From: Thiohalocapsa sp963704155
GTDB lineage: Bacteria > Pseudomonadota > Gammaproteobacteria > Chromatiales > Chromatiaceae
Assembly (NCBI GenBank): GCA_963704155.1
Contig: CAVPHF010000028.1
Coordinates: forward strand, 1-64,000
Length of the DNA stretch: 64,000 bases
Direction: 5' to 3'
The notes under the pieces: model-generated
What the model saw: the letters and a program-made list of their open reading frames with translations, nothing else
Told to the model about the DNA's origin: nothing
The model's database searches: none
In this document: positions 26,298 through 34,737 of the stretch, one piece after another
Layout: every line of letters starts with the position of its first letter
Position numbering within the stretch: position 1 is the stretch's first letter
Program-made: the position numbers and the translations under genes

Positions 26298-26855
26298 TCA
26301 GTTCGACGACAGCTCAGGCTTGCGGCGACGATGGAACACCAGGGTAACGACGACGCCAATCGCCGCCGCTGCGCCGATCAAACTAATCAACATCGCGTCG
26401 TCCTCGATCCAAGCCATCCCGAAGCCGCTCAGCAGCAGGAACAGGCCAAACAAGGCCATCCTCCAGTCGAGGTAGATACCGGAGAGGATGGCCGCGAGCC
26501 CCAGCACGTAGATCGTCACGAAGCCTTCCTGCTCGTCGTTGAGAAACTCTTGTAGGTTGTGGGTGTAAAGCAGTTGAATCACCAGCACCAGCGCTCCCCA
26601 ATGCAGCACTTGCTTGAGCAGGTAGACCCAACGGGGGTCGTTTGAGGTGCCGGCAAAACGCCAACCGGCTATGATCGACACCAGCGCCACCAGGCCAATG
26701 AACATCTGCCAGTAGAGGCTGGCGCCGGCCGCATCGCGGCTGGTCATGGCAACCAGGCCCAAGGCCACGACATAGAGCACCGCATAGGGGAGGTGATAGA
26801 GCAGGAGACGCTTGCGGGTAAGCTTGTGATGGGCGACTGAACCGGATGTAGACAC
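26298..26855 (-). CDS. Uncharacterised six-helix membrane protein
   Basis: 185 residues with about six hydrophobic segments (LPYAVLYVVALGLVAM; MFIGLVALVSIIAGW; VLHWGALVLVIQLLY; FVTIYVLGLAAILSGIYL; ALFGLFLLLSGFGMAWI; LIGAAAAIGVVVTLVF) and a basic C-terminus. No enzymatic motif was found. It precedes the SGNH hydrolase gene on the same strand with a 51-base gap, so the two may be co-transcribed. I do not recognise a named family. Confidence 0.75.
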   Translation of the reverse strand: MSTSGSVAHHKLTRKRLLLYHLPYAVLYVVALGLVAMTSRDAAGASLYWQMFIGLVALVSIIAGWRFAGTSNDPRWVYLLKQVLHWGALVLVIQLLYTHNLQEFLNDEQEGFVTIYVLGLAAILSGIYLDWRMALFGLFLLLSGFGMAWIEDDAMLISLIGAAAAIGVVVTLVFHRRRKPELSSN

Positions 26856-27005
26856 GATGGCACTCCTTCAGCATTTTCGAGATATAGGACGGGTGGATAG
26901 AGCGGATGCGCTCATGACACCCCGCGGCGGGCCGAAACCGTTGCGGCAACGGCAACGGCGCAACAGCATACATCCGAGGCAAATGGAGGAACAGAGAGAC
27001 TCGGA

Positions 27006-27270
27006 AAAACTTTGATCTGTTCTCTCCGGGCGATGCGTTCTGCAAGTACAGCGTCAGCGAGCCGTCGTCGTTGTAGGTCAGGCCGTCGCGCGGGCTGACG
27101 GTGAACTTGTTCAGTGCGAATAGAGCGTGTCGGCATTCGGTGCCGAGACGCCGCGATAATCCGCCGGAGGATAGCGCTGGACGTTGATGAATTGCCCCGC
27201 GGACGCGTGCAGGCCCTCCACCTTGGGCACCTTGCTCATCTGTACCCGCGTGACATCGGTGGTGATCTAC
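27006..27270 (-). pseudogene. DUF1254/DUF1214 protein relic with large internal deletion
   Basis: One minus-strand frame reads RVQMSKVPKVEGLHASAGQF and YPPADYRGVSAPNADTLYS, the N-terminal DUF1254 hallmark with NADTLYS. It then stops, and the adjacent frame continues LNKFTVSPRDGLTYNDDGSL and TLYLQNASPGEN, which is the DUF1214 C-terminus. The roughly 300 residues that normally separate these parts are missing. An intact homologue is at 29646-31280. The rest of 26856-27005 holds no gene. Confidence 0.75.
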
Positions 27271-27345
27271 GACAAGACGCCGCATTTTTTCAGAGCGTTT
27301 GAACGGCTGACGGGCACGGCGCCTCGGGATTATCGTCGTGCTCCA
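27268..27345 (+). pseudogene. AraC-family regulator, last 25 residues only
   Basis: The frame reads TPHFFRAFERLTGTAPRDYR and RA, the C-terminal helix-turn-helix end of an AraC protein (compare FSRAFRRLTGITPRDYRR in the intact gene at 8774-9790). The rest of the gene is absent. It lies directly upstream of conserved element copy b, so an AraC gene once sat at this locus too. Confidence 0.7.
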
Positions 27346-27361
27346 GCCTTAAGCCTCGCCG

Positions 27362-27400
27362 TTTGGCGTAAAGTGGTCAGACCGAGGCGATCAAACCTGC
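27362..27400 (+). promoter_or_regulatory. Conserved upstream element, copy b
   Basis: TTTGGCGTAAAGTGG runs into TCAGACCGAGGCGATCAAAC. It matches copies a (9834-9872) and c (45705-45742) and lies 122 bases upstream of the two-LysM protein start, in the same orientation. An AraC C-terminal relic ends 17 bases before it. Confidence 0.6.
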
Positions 27401-27522
27401 CAACATCCGGGCGCAATCGCATCGCGTCGATTACATCAGGGTCAGCCCCAAGACAGAGACCCCTGGAGTCGATGGGGCCAGATCAAACATCAGAACAACG
27501 TAACGTAAAAGGCTTGGATACA

Positions 27523-27912
27523 ATGAACGCAAAGCGCCTCGCACTGACCGCCGTCCTGATCTTCGGCGCCGGCACCGCCTGCGCCGCAACCGACAGCGTC
27601 ATCGCTTACACCTTGACCGAGAGCGAAGACATCCAGACCGTCGCCGGCAACTATGACGTAACCGTGGAGCAGATCCTGGTGACCAATGGGAAGGAGATCG
27701 ACGAGATCACGGTTGGCACCGTGATCTACATCCCACCGCAGCATGCGACAGGCTATTTCAACCCAGCAACCGGGGCCTATACCGTCGCGGCAGGCGATGA
27801 TCTGTACGCAATCAGCCGTCGATTCGGGACAACGGTCGCCGCACTGGAAGCTCAGAACAAACTCAGCGGCGACAAGGTCGCCGCCGGTCAGACCCTACAA
27901 ATCCCGGATTAG
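27523..27912 (+). CDS. Secreted protein with two LysM domains
   Basis: 129 residues: a signal peptide (KRLALTAVLIFGAGTACAA), then a first LysM-like repeat (YTLTESEDIQTVAGNYDVTV to EITVGTVIYIPP) and a second (YTVAAGDDLYAISRRFGTTV to AAGQTLQIPD). The lead-in FNPATGAYTV resembles FDAATGTYEV in the LysM-sulfatases, so this domain is shared across the cluster. It probably binds peptidoglycan in the periplasm. The gene stands alone and is preceded by conserved element copy b. Confidence 0.85.
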   Translation: MNAKRLALTAVLIFGAGTACAATDSVIAYTLTESEDIQTVAGNYDVTVEQILVTNGKEIDEITVGTVIYIPPQHATGYFNPATGAYTVAAGDDLYAISRRFGTTVAALEAQNKLSGDKVAAGQTLQIPD

Positions 27913-28098
27913 CCCTTCGACAGCGGGAGCGCAATGGCCAAAGCCTACGATTCCCGCCGGCAAAAACTGAGTGGCGGACGCGCGTCGCACCGGCAGTCGG
28001 TTGGTACCTAGGCGAGGTCGCAACCCCGACGGTGCGATGGGTCTCTGCGACGAAAATCGCGGCTGAGCACGCCTGCTATTTACCGCTGCGCCAACGAC

Positions 28099-28470
28099 TC
28101 AGCCGAGAGGCGTTTCAAGCGGCCGGGGTCCTCGAATAATGCTGTGGCGCCAAGACCTCGAGGGGTTTCGGTCGCCCGCCCAGAGCAGGTTGAAGTCGTC
28201 GTTGAGGATGACACAGAAGTCCAGCTGATCGGCTGCGCCGGGGCCGACGGCAGTGACCACAGCCATGCACCCTCGTAGAAAGAGCCCGCCAAAGCGCCCA
28301 AGTTTGGGTGTCCAATCCAATGTGATGTCCAGCTCATCTGTGTCTGGAATCGCACTGCTGCCGCTGTCGGGCGTGTCACCGACAGTGTCGTTGACGAAGC
28401 CGCTGACGCCGGCGAGGCCGATGCAGCCAAAGCCGTAGGGGGCGCCGACGCGCCAGGCGCGCTCACCGGC
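28099..28470 (-). pseudogene. Possible outer-membrane porin relic (C-terminal part)
   Basis: The frame gives LDWTPKLGRFGGLFLRG and LDFCVILNDDFNLLW. These resemble the last beta-strands of OprD-like porins (FRVILNYDF near the end), but the frame then runs on past the expected C-terminus and there is no N-terminal barrel. Another minus-strand stretch upstream (28560-28680, reading SELDYLTQKGMGPMAESLED) may belong to the same or a different remnant. No intact gene lies in 27913-28689. Confidence 0.35.
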
Positions 28471-28689
28471 GCTATCGAAGCCCTCAACGATCAGGCTGTT
28501 GTAGCTCGGAACGCCGCCCGGGGGGGCGGGGGTTGAAGGTCGGCGCTGCGGCCCGTGTCGGTATATGCCAGCCCAGATAGTCGATGGCAGAATCCAGATC
28601 CTCCAGGGACTCTGCCATCGGGCCCATCCCCTTCTGGGTCAGATAGTCCAGCTCGCTGCCGCGGAGTGACAGCGCGCTGCGTTGGCTCT

Positions 28690-29511
28690 TTACTTTGGAA
28701 ACATCAATTGGACTTGCGCGCGGACCTGCCAGTCGGCGCCGAAGTCCGGGGTCACGGCGTTGTAGTAGCCTGAGAGCTGCATGTTCACCGGCAGCTTGCC
28801 GAAGTGGAAGATCTTACCGACGCCGCCGCCAACCGGGACCGTCCAGCGGTTATCGCTTTCGGCGGTCCAATTGGCGGTGATGATCGGCGCCGAGGTCAGA
28901 TACAGGCCGCCTTTGAAGTTGTAGTTCAGAAAGGGCTGAATCAGCCCATTGTTGTAGTAGCCGCCCTGCTGGTTGCTAGTCAACGACCAGATATTGTTGA
29001 CCAAGGCGCCATAGACCCAGGGATTTCCGTGCTCAATACGCAACAGCACAACTGATGGGCCAAGCCCCCAGTTGCCGTTGCCCAGCTCGTCGCTGCTGTT
29101 GGTCGGCGCCTGCACGACCGGCCCTGCTCCCCAGATCCATTTGCCGGGATTGGCCGGAGACAGAAAGGCCGTGAAGACAGTATCGCCGATGCCCGTGGTG
29201 CTCCCGATCCCCTCCCCCAGCGACGGCATCCAGATCACCGGCAAGATGGTCCGCGTGATGATGTTCCAGTCTTTGTTGATCGAGATCGGGATCACCGGCT
29301 GGATGTTGAGGATGTTCTGCGTGCCCCCTTCCGGCCCGTAGTTGAGGTTGGTGTTGTTCTGAAAGGGCACGCTGATCAGGTTGCCGACCGGGTTCTGCGC
29401 CAGCTTCGCCAGGTCGGTGGCGCTCATCTCGGCCATGGCCGGTGCGCAGACGAGCAATCCGACCGCCGATGCCCTAGTCAGCAACTGCCTTGCATTAAAT
29501 CGCTGTTTCAT
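28690..29511 (-). CDS. Outer-membrane beta-barrel protein (neuromedin-U-like/transporter annotation family)
   Basis: 273 residues from the ATG at 29511: a signal peptide (LLTRASAVGLLVCAPAMAEM), then LAQNPVGNLISVPFQNNTN, GGTQNILNIQPVIPIS, WGAGPVVQAPTNSS, and a C-terminus ending in alternating strands (VRAQVQLMFPK). This is the pattern of a family of about 280-residue outer-membrane barrels, often annotated as transporter or neuromedin U, with unproven function. It follows the DUF1254 gene on the same strand at about 134 bases and probably shares its transcript. Confidence 0.8.
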   Translation of the reverse strand: MKQRFNARQLLTRASAVGLLVCAPAMAEMSATDLAKLAQNPVGNLISVPFQNNTNLNYGPEGGTQNILNIQPVIPISINKDWNIITRTILPVIWMPSLGEGIGSTTGIGDTVFTAFLSPANPGKWIWGAGPVVQAPTNSSDELGNGNWGLGPSVVLLRIEHGNPWVYGALVNNIWSLTSNQQGGYYNNGLIQPFLNYNFKGGLYLTSAPIITANWTAESDNRWTVPVGGGVGKIFHFGKLPVNMQLSGYYNAVTPDFGADWQVRAQVQLMFPK

Positions 29512-29645
29512 CGGTTCTATCACTTGCCGCATGCTGGGGATGTCTAGTCAAGGACAATTGCATCATCGCGTAGGCGCGACCTGCGTGTTTATCAGCAACC
29601 ACCCGGCACGGGCGAGTTGAACCCGGCCGGCCGGCGCGGACTCGT

Positions 29646-31280
29646 TCAGTCGACCAGCTCGATCTCGCTCGGACGCCAGGTCTTGTCGAAGTAGGCCGGC
29701 AGCGGGCTGTATAGCCGCAGGATGTTGAACCAGCCCTTCTCGGGATCGGTCTGTATCCAGTTGCCGCGTGCGACACCCTCGGGCTGTTCGGGGCTGAAGT
29801 AGACCGTTGTCGTGCCGTCTGCGTCAGTCTCGGCGGCGGGCGACGGATAGCTCTGAGAACCGGCCCGTGGATACTTCTGCGGTGTTTGCAGCATGGATCG
29901 GGTCTGGTTGTCGTAGAGGGTGAAGGACCAGAATGCCGCCGCCGGGATGTCCTTTGGCAGCGTCACCTTGTAGGTTTTCGCGCCGTCGAAAACCTCGCCG
30001 CTCGCGTCACGGAAGGCGATCAGATACTGCGAGCCGACGCCGGGGATCTGCATGATCATCGCCGGGCTGTCGAGCGTGTAGGCATAGTAGAAAGCGGTGC
30101 GGCTGTCGAGCGTGCGTGCGCCGGTGGACGGCAGCGGCTTGAACTCGCCGTCCTCGAACGGTGCCGGGGGGGTCTCGAACAGCGCGCCGCCCTCCCACAG
30201 CATCAGGTTCCACTGCGAACCTTCGTAGATGGCCCAGTCGGGATGCTTTTCGAGCGCCTGCCATTGCAGCGCCCGGCCGACGCCTTGTCCCACCGCCGCG
30301 GCATCGGTCAGGATCTTCTTCATCCGCTCGTCGGGGTTAAACTCCTTGCCATGCACGATGCCGATGGCGGCAAGCTGACCGGCAAGCTCCACGTCATAGC
30401 TGGTGGCCGGCTCGTTCTGTACGTTCTCGTTGATCCACTCGAAGAAGCCGTAGTCGCTGGGCGGTATGGTGTTGAACGACAGCCCGCTGCCGTTGATGAA
30501 TTTCATTTCGGGGATCTTCGGCTCGCCGGCCAGCTTGATCCCGCCCTTGAGGGCCTCCGCGATGGGCGTTCCGAAGCTGCCGGGGACGTAGGGATAGATC
30601 TTCAGGTTCTGCTTGACGTTGTCGACAGCCGGCTTGGGGTCGTCGCCGTCCGCGATGAAGGCCCGCAGTGCATAGAGGATGGTATTGGTCCTGGAATGGG
30701 CGACGAAGTAGCCGTCCGCCGGCAACGGGCCGTCGTAACCGGGTCCGATAATCAGATACTTGCCGCCGAGCCCGCGGTCAGGCCCCGGCTTGCCCATGTC
30801 GATCACCCACTGGAACCACATGTCGTTGATCGCGCCGAGGCCGTCGGTGGGCTGCTCGATCACCATCGGACCCTTCGAGAGGTCCACATAGCCGAGGTAA
30901 TAGACCGTGTCGGCGTTCCCGGTCAGGAACAGCGAGTTGGAATCCATCAACTCCTCGAAGATGACGATGTCGCCGCTGCCGGCGCCCACCTCCTGAAACC
31001 CCTTGACCAATCCGAGCGCCGAGGCGCCGCGGAAGCTGTTGTTGTAGACGTTGAGCGCGCGGGTGAAGTCGAGCGTGTCATAGACCGTCCGGGCGGTCTC
31101 GGCGCTCGGCACGCCGTCCTTGAACTCAAGCTTGCCGATGCGGGTCTCGACGCTGTCGGGCGCCGAGATCGACGCGAGCGTCGCATCCGAGACCTGGGCC
31201 GACGCCGTGATCGGTACGGCCACGCAGAGCGCCAGGGCGCTGATGAACCTGAATAATGGCGGGGATACGAAGTGGCTCAT
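29646..31280 (-). CDS. DUF1254/DUF1214 domain protein, exported
   Basis: 544 residues from the ATG at 31280. A signal peptide (FRFISALALCVAVPITASAQ) is followed by the DUF1254 part (VYDTLDFTRALNVYNNSFRG; LTGNADTVYYLGYVDL) and the DUF1214 part (TLDSRTAFYYAYTLDSPAM; AAAFWSFTLYDNQTRSMLQT; GWFNILRLYSPLPAYFDKTW). The family is widespread, secreted and of unknown biochemical function, often near AraC regulators and sulfatases in environmental proteobacteria. Here it is divergent to an AraC gene at 31689. Relics of the same family are at 27006-27270 and 36357-36552. Confidence 0.9.
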   Translation of the reverse strand: MSHFVSPPLFRFISALALCVAVPITASAQVSDATLASISAPDSVETRIGKLEFKDGVPSAETARTVYDTLDFTRALNVYNNSFRGASALGLVKGFQEVGAGSGDIVIFEELMDSNSLFLTGNADTVYYLGYVDLSKGPMVIEQPTDGLGAINDMWFQWVIDMGKPGPDRGLGGKYLIIGPGYDGPLPADGYFVAHSRTNTILYALRAFIADGDDPKPAVDNVKQNLKIYPYVPGSFGTPIAEALKGGIKLAGEPKIPEMKFINGSGLSFNTIPPSDYGFFEWINENVQNEPATSYDVELAGQLAAIGIVHGKEFNPDERMKKILTDAAAVGQGVGRALQWQALEKHPDWAIYEGSQWNLMLWEGGALFETPPAPFEDGEFKPLPSTGARTLDSRTAFYYAYTLDSPAMIMQIPGVGSQYLIAFRDASGEVFDGAKTYKVTLPKDIPAAAFWSFTLYDNQTRSMLQTPQKYPRAGSQSYPSPAAETDADGTTTVYFSPEQPEGVARGNWIQTDPEKGWFNILRLYSPLPAYFDKTWRPSEIELVD

Positions 31281-31307
31281 GGTCTCTGGCTCCTGAATTA
31301 GGCGCAT

Positions 31308-31688
31308 CTGCCGGACGGCAAGCGCAATGATGTTCGCGGACCTTGGGTGCTACATAATTCAGCTATCGGCGCTGAGTTTCGTGGTCATACGCTATTCATG
31401 CGCAATGCTATTTCTAGACCGGCGCATCTACTGCCCATTTTGCGCCATTTTTCCGCCCACCCGATTTCTCGCATCGCACGGACTGCTCACCAGGCGAAGG
31501 CGCTTGACGTCCGGCAGCCGATGCGTGGTCGCTCTCACGCCGACGCTGTTCGACTATGGTCGCGACGCATTTTGCGGTACGCGCACATCCGCCGCGGCAG
31601 CGGCTGGGCCATGTTGACTGGCCAGGGACTGGATTGTGCGACCATATCGCTCCAAAATTATCGGCCTGGCAGAAAAGGGGGACGGCGA
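31308..31688. other. Divergent intergenic region between DUF1254 gene and AraC gene
   Basis: No independent gene. In-frame sequence upstream of the AraC start is open back to 31347 but shows no homology to the family. It should hold the divergent promoters. The conserved element found upstream of the other AraC-associated genes is not present in recognisable form. Confidence 0.45.
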
Positions 31689-32747
31689 TTGAGTGGCAGG
31701 CTTGCAATTGTCCGTGCGGCCCATCTACACAGCTACCTTGCGGTGATGCAACGGATCGGTGTTCCCGTGGAGCGCCGTCTTGCGCGGTCGCGGCTGCCGC
31801 CCCGAATCGCGGAGACGCCAGATCACTATGTCAGCATTCCCATGGCGATCGAGTGGATCGCACAAAGCTGCCGCGACCTCGAGCCGATGCATCTGGGCCT
31901 GCTCGGTGCGCAGGAGGCCACACTCGCGTCGCTGCAACCGCCGCACCAGACGGCCATCCTCGCGGCCCCGACCGGGCTCACCCGCCTGCGGGCCTTGGCC
32001 GCAATCGCCTATAAGGAGGACAATGTGCTTCGCGCGAGCTTGCGAGGGGAGGGGACCGAGGTCCGCGTGATTCTCGACACGGCTTATCTGGATCGCCACC
32101 CCTTCATCTGCTTCGCGGAATGGCTGAACCTGCAAGGCGCCGTTTCTGTGGTGCGCAGCGTGGCGGGAGCCTCCTGGTGTCCGCGCGAGTTGACCTTCGT
32201 GTCGCGGTTCGCCCCGCCGGACGCCGTCAGTGAGGCGTTCCCCAATACCCGCATCCTCGTTGGCCAGCCTCACACCTCCCTGCTGATCGGCCGGGCGGAC
32301 CTGGCACGAGCGACCATCGATCCGGCCGTGACTGCCCCAGAGGAGTCCGAGTGGCTGGATTCAGCAGCGGAACAGATCGGCGAGACCGAAGAACGGATGC
32401 TTGCAAGCATTCTGCGCCAGATCATCCAACCTTATCTGGACGGCGGCCGCACCGATCTCGGATTCGCCGCCGAGATCCTAGGAATGAGCAGGCGCACACT
32501 ACAGCGCCGTCTCCAGCAGAACGGAATCTCCTACACGGGCATTCTGCAGGAGGCGCGATTCCAGTTCGCGCGCACGCTGTTGAGCGATCCGGACGCCAAG
32601 ATCATCGACGTCGCCATGGCGTCGGGCTACGGCAGCCCGCAGCATTTTAGCCGTGCCTTCCGCGGCTTCACCGGCGTCACTCCGACGATCTATCGCCAGG
32701 ATCTCGCCACGGAAAATGAACTTGAGGCTGTCAGTGCGACTGTATAG
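31689..32747 (+). CDS. AraC-family transcriptional regulator, probable TTG start
   Basis: About 352 residues from a TTG at 31689, which has GGGGGA about 6 bases upstream and aligns with the start of the paralogue at 9790. An ATG at 31611 is the alternative. N-terminal ligand-binding domain: GVPVERRLARSRLPPRIAET; FAEWLNLQGAVSVVRSVAG. C-terminal double helix-turn-helix: FAAEILGMSRRTLQRRLQQN; IIDVAMASGYGSPQHFSRAF; RGFTGVTPTIYRQ. It probably controls the divergent DUF1254 and barrel-protein genes. Confidence 0.9.
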   Translation: MSGRLAIVRAAHLHSYLAVMQRIGVPVERRLARSRLPPRIAETPDHYVSIPMAIEWIAQSCRDLEPMHLGLLGAQEATLASLQPPHQTAILAAPTGLTRLRALAAIAYKEDNVLRASLRGEGTEVRVILDTAYLDRHPFICFAEWLNLQGAVSVVRSVAGASWCPRELTFVSRFAPPDAVSEAFPNTRILVGQPHTSLLIGRADLARATIDPAVTAPEESEWLDSAAEQIGETEERMLASILRQIIQPYLDGGRTDLGFAAEILGMSRRTLQRRLQQNGISYTGILQEARFQFARTLLSDPDAKIIDVAMASGYGSPQHFSRAFRGFTGVTPTIYRQDLATENELEAVSATV

Positions 32748-32884
32748 TGCGCTTTTTCGTCATGCGCCAGCCTGGTCTCATCTCGCACGGGATTCGTCCG
32801 CTCGGGCACCGCGTTTCGAATATTTCGATGCGCTGTCCGATTGCGCTAAACTTCAAGACGGATATGACACCTCGGGGAGTTCCA

Positions 32885-33346
32885 ATGATGAGCAACACGG
32901 CGCAAACCTATCGCGCGATGCGAATGCCGACGGAGGCGGAGGTAAGGCTAGCGGTCGAAAGCAGTCGCTTGCTGGCCGCGTGCGTCGGACAAGGCGAATC
33001 GGCCCGGCTGCGCCTGATTGACGGCTGCACCGATGTAGCGGTGCCGGTCTCGGCAATTCACATGCTGGTCGATATCCTGAACCAAATGGCGCAGGGCAAT
33101 GCCGTGTCGCTGGTGCCGATTCATGCGGAACTGACGACGCAACAGGCTGCCGACCTGCTCAACGTCTCCCGGCCGTTCCTGGTCAAGCAGTTAGAGGCGG
33201 GCGAGATTCCATTTCACAAAGTGGGGCGACATCGACGAATCCGCTTTTCGGATCTGATGGACTACCGCGACCGCATTGATCAGGAAGGGGCCGCTGCGGC
33301 CGATGAGCTGGCCGCGCAGGCGCAGGCGCTTGGCTTGGGGTACTGA
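32885..33346 (+). CDS. Excisionase-type (MerR-like HTH_17) antitoxin
   Basis: 153 residues from the double ATG at 32885, with GGGGAG about 7 bases upstream. The C-terminal half reads LTTQQAADLLNVSRPFLVKQ, then LEAGEIPFHKVGRHRRIRFS, the helix-turn-helix found in excisionases and in antitoxins of PIN modules. The N-terminal half (MPTEAEVRLAVESSRLLAAC; VPVSAIHMLVDILNQMAQGN) is typical of that antitoxin group. The next gene starts at the stop codon (TGAGTG) and is the cognate PIN toxin, now internally deleted. Confidence 0.8.
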   Translation: MMSNTAQTYRAMRMPTEAEVRLAVESSRLLAACVGQGESARLRLIDGCTDVAVPVSAIHMLVDILNQMAQGNAVSLVPIHAELTTQQAADLLNVSRPFLVKQLEAGEIPFHKVGRHRRIRFSDLMDYRDRIDQEGAAAADELAAQAQALGLGY

Positions 33347-33577
33347 GTGGCGACTTTCACGGTCGTTTATGATGCGTGCCTGTTCTATCCCGCCCCGCTG
33401 CGGGACCTGATGATCCGCCTGGCGCAGACGCGCCGCTTTCGTGCTCGGTGGAGCGAGGCCATTCAGCGTGAGTGGCTAACCGCCCCGTTGCACAACCGGC
33501 CGGAGCTCGACGAATTGCGACAGCAAGGGCTACCTGGCGTCGCGGCGTTCTTGCAGAACGAGATCGCGCTGATCTGA
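33347..33577 (+). pseudogene. PIN-domain toxin relic with in-frame internal deletion
   Basis: 76 residues from a GTG at 33347. The N-terminus (FTVVYDACLFYPAPLRDLMI; RLAQTRRFRARWSEAIQREW) is a PIN domain with its first Asp, and the C-terminus (GLPGVAAFLQNEIALI) looks like the end of the same family. Partner toxins of this antitoxin type are usually about 180-200 residues, so over 100 residues, including the other catalytic acids, are missing. The remaining protein cannot be an active nuclease. Confidence 0.6.
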
Positions 33578-33727
33578 CCCGGCCCGCCCGGCATGGCGAC
33601 CAAGCAACCCGCGGCCCCTTCAAGCCCCATCAAGCCCAACGGGTCCGATCTCGCTGATGCGAAGAGCCTGGCCAGAACCTCGCGAACGGTTGGCTCGCCA
33701 CCGGTTGGCTCGCCAATGGCAGACTCA

Positions 33728-33850
33728 ATGGCTGAGCAGGATGCGCTTGCAGCGCTGAGGGCCGAGAATGCGCGCCTGATCGGGTTGCTGGAGGCCCATG
33801 GAATCCAGTGGCGACAGCCTACCGAGTCCCTTTCCCCCGTCTCCGAGCGA
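33728..33850 (+). pseudogene. N-terminal fragment resembling TOTE conflict-system primase proteins
   Basis: The frame reads QDALAALRAENARLIGLLEA then HGIQWRQP. This matches the N-terminal coiled lead-in of TOTE-type (primase-helicase) proteins as I remember them. Sequence after about 33850 loses any resemblance, although the frame stays open into the small secreted protein at 33986. It is probably the stub of a deleted defence gene. The match is short and unverified. Confidence 0.4.
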
Positions 33851-33985
33851 GAAACACCAGGGCTGGTGTTGACTCGCTGTGCAAGCTGGGTGCACAGTGT
33901 TCTCGACCTGTGCGTAGGCCGGACGAGGTGCCCGGCACAGGTCAATATGAACGACAGCATCATTACCTTGACCTGGAATAATACT

Positions 33986-34255
33986 ATGAAACTAAAGCAG
34001 ATGTTCGCGATGTCCGCCGCCGTATTCGCGTTCGCCCTGGCCGGCACGGCCTTCGCTGAGCAACCAGCTACCCCGATGGTTTCCGGCGATGAGCCCATGG
34101 AAGTCGGGGATTCCGCGCAGATGAAGGCGCCTGATCCCGTGGCCGCGGCCCAGGAAAAAACTGAAAAAATGCTCAAAGAAGAGGCAGGGATGATCGGCGG
34201 TGATATGAATCCCGTCGACGAGGGCGATGCAGCGCAGCTGAAGGCACCGAAGTAG
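33986..34255 (+). CDS. Small exported protein
   Basis: 89 residues from the ATG at 33986. A signal peptide (FAMSAAVFAFALAGTAFAEQ) is followed by a short acidic, Met/Pro-rich chain with two similar segments (EPMEVGDSAQMKAPD and NPVDEGDAAQLKAPK), a tandem motif of the form GD-AQ-KAP. No known family. The longer open frame upstream (from 33593) is a remnant of another gene and is not part of this protein. Confidence 0.6.
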   Translation: MKLKQMFAMSAAVFAFALAGTAFAEQPATPMVSGDEPMEVGDSAQMKAPDPVAAAQEKTEKMLKEEAGMIGGDMNPVDEGDAAQLKAPK

Positions 34256-34345
34256 TGTTCGGCGGTTGGCAGGCGGCCCGCGTCCAGCCCTGTCGACCGC
34301 CGACAAAGACGCAAGTGAGGCTCCAGGGTGTGTGACGTCAACTTA

Positions 34346-34501
34346 GGCGATTTCTCTCAAGTCTGATGCCTGCTGACTGGTCTTGACGCCCCTTCTGTAT
34401 CGCACCGGCACTGATAGAGGCCCGCTATGCTCCCGCCGGTGCTCCTTGAAGGCGAACCAAGGCGGCGTGATATGGCACGAGGTTGTCCGCCAATGGCCTT
34501 A
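34346..34501 (+). repeat. Dispersed repeat, copy B
   Basis: Starts GGCGATTTCTCTCAAGTCTG and ends GCACGAGGTTGTCCGCCAATG. It aligns with copy A (18361-18520), with blocks GTCTTGACGCCC, TCGCACCG, GGCGAACC and the CCTTAG end in common. It is probably a decayed mobile or REP-like unit, since no consistent coding frame is shared by both copies. Confidence 0.7.
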
Positions 34502-34568
34502 GCGCGCTAAGCAGGCGCTATGCGTGCCCATGGAACGGGGACGCTTGCGAGCATTGAGGGGCGTCAAC

Positions 34569-34737
34569 TTGCATCCGATCAACGCTCGCTGCCATGTCGA
34601 TGTCGCCGAGTTCGATGCGGATCGCGAACCGGTGCTGAGACGGGCGCGGGCGGCCGGTGTTGTGGCGATCGTTGTGCCAGCCATCAACGCCGCCGGGTGG
34701 GATGCACTGTTGGAACTCTGCGCACCCAAGCCGGTGC
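34569..34737 (+). pseudogene. TatD-type DNase, N-terminal fragment
   Basis: The frame gives CHVDVAEFDADREPVLRRAR then AAGVVAIVVPAINAAGWDAL and LELCA. This corresponds to the start of TatD metal-dependent hydrolases (HxHLD..FD.DR..V..RA...GV..I..P). The first metal-ligand HxH is partly lost and nothing of the remaining 200 residues follows. It is a remnant. Confidence 0.7.
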
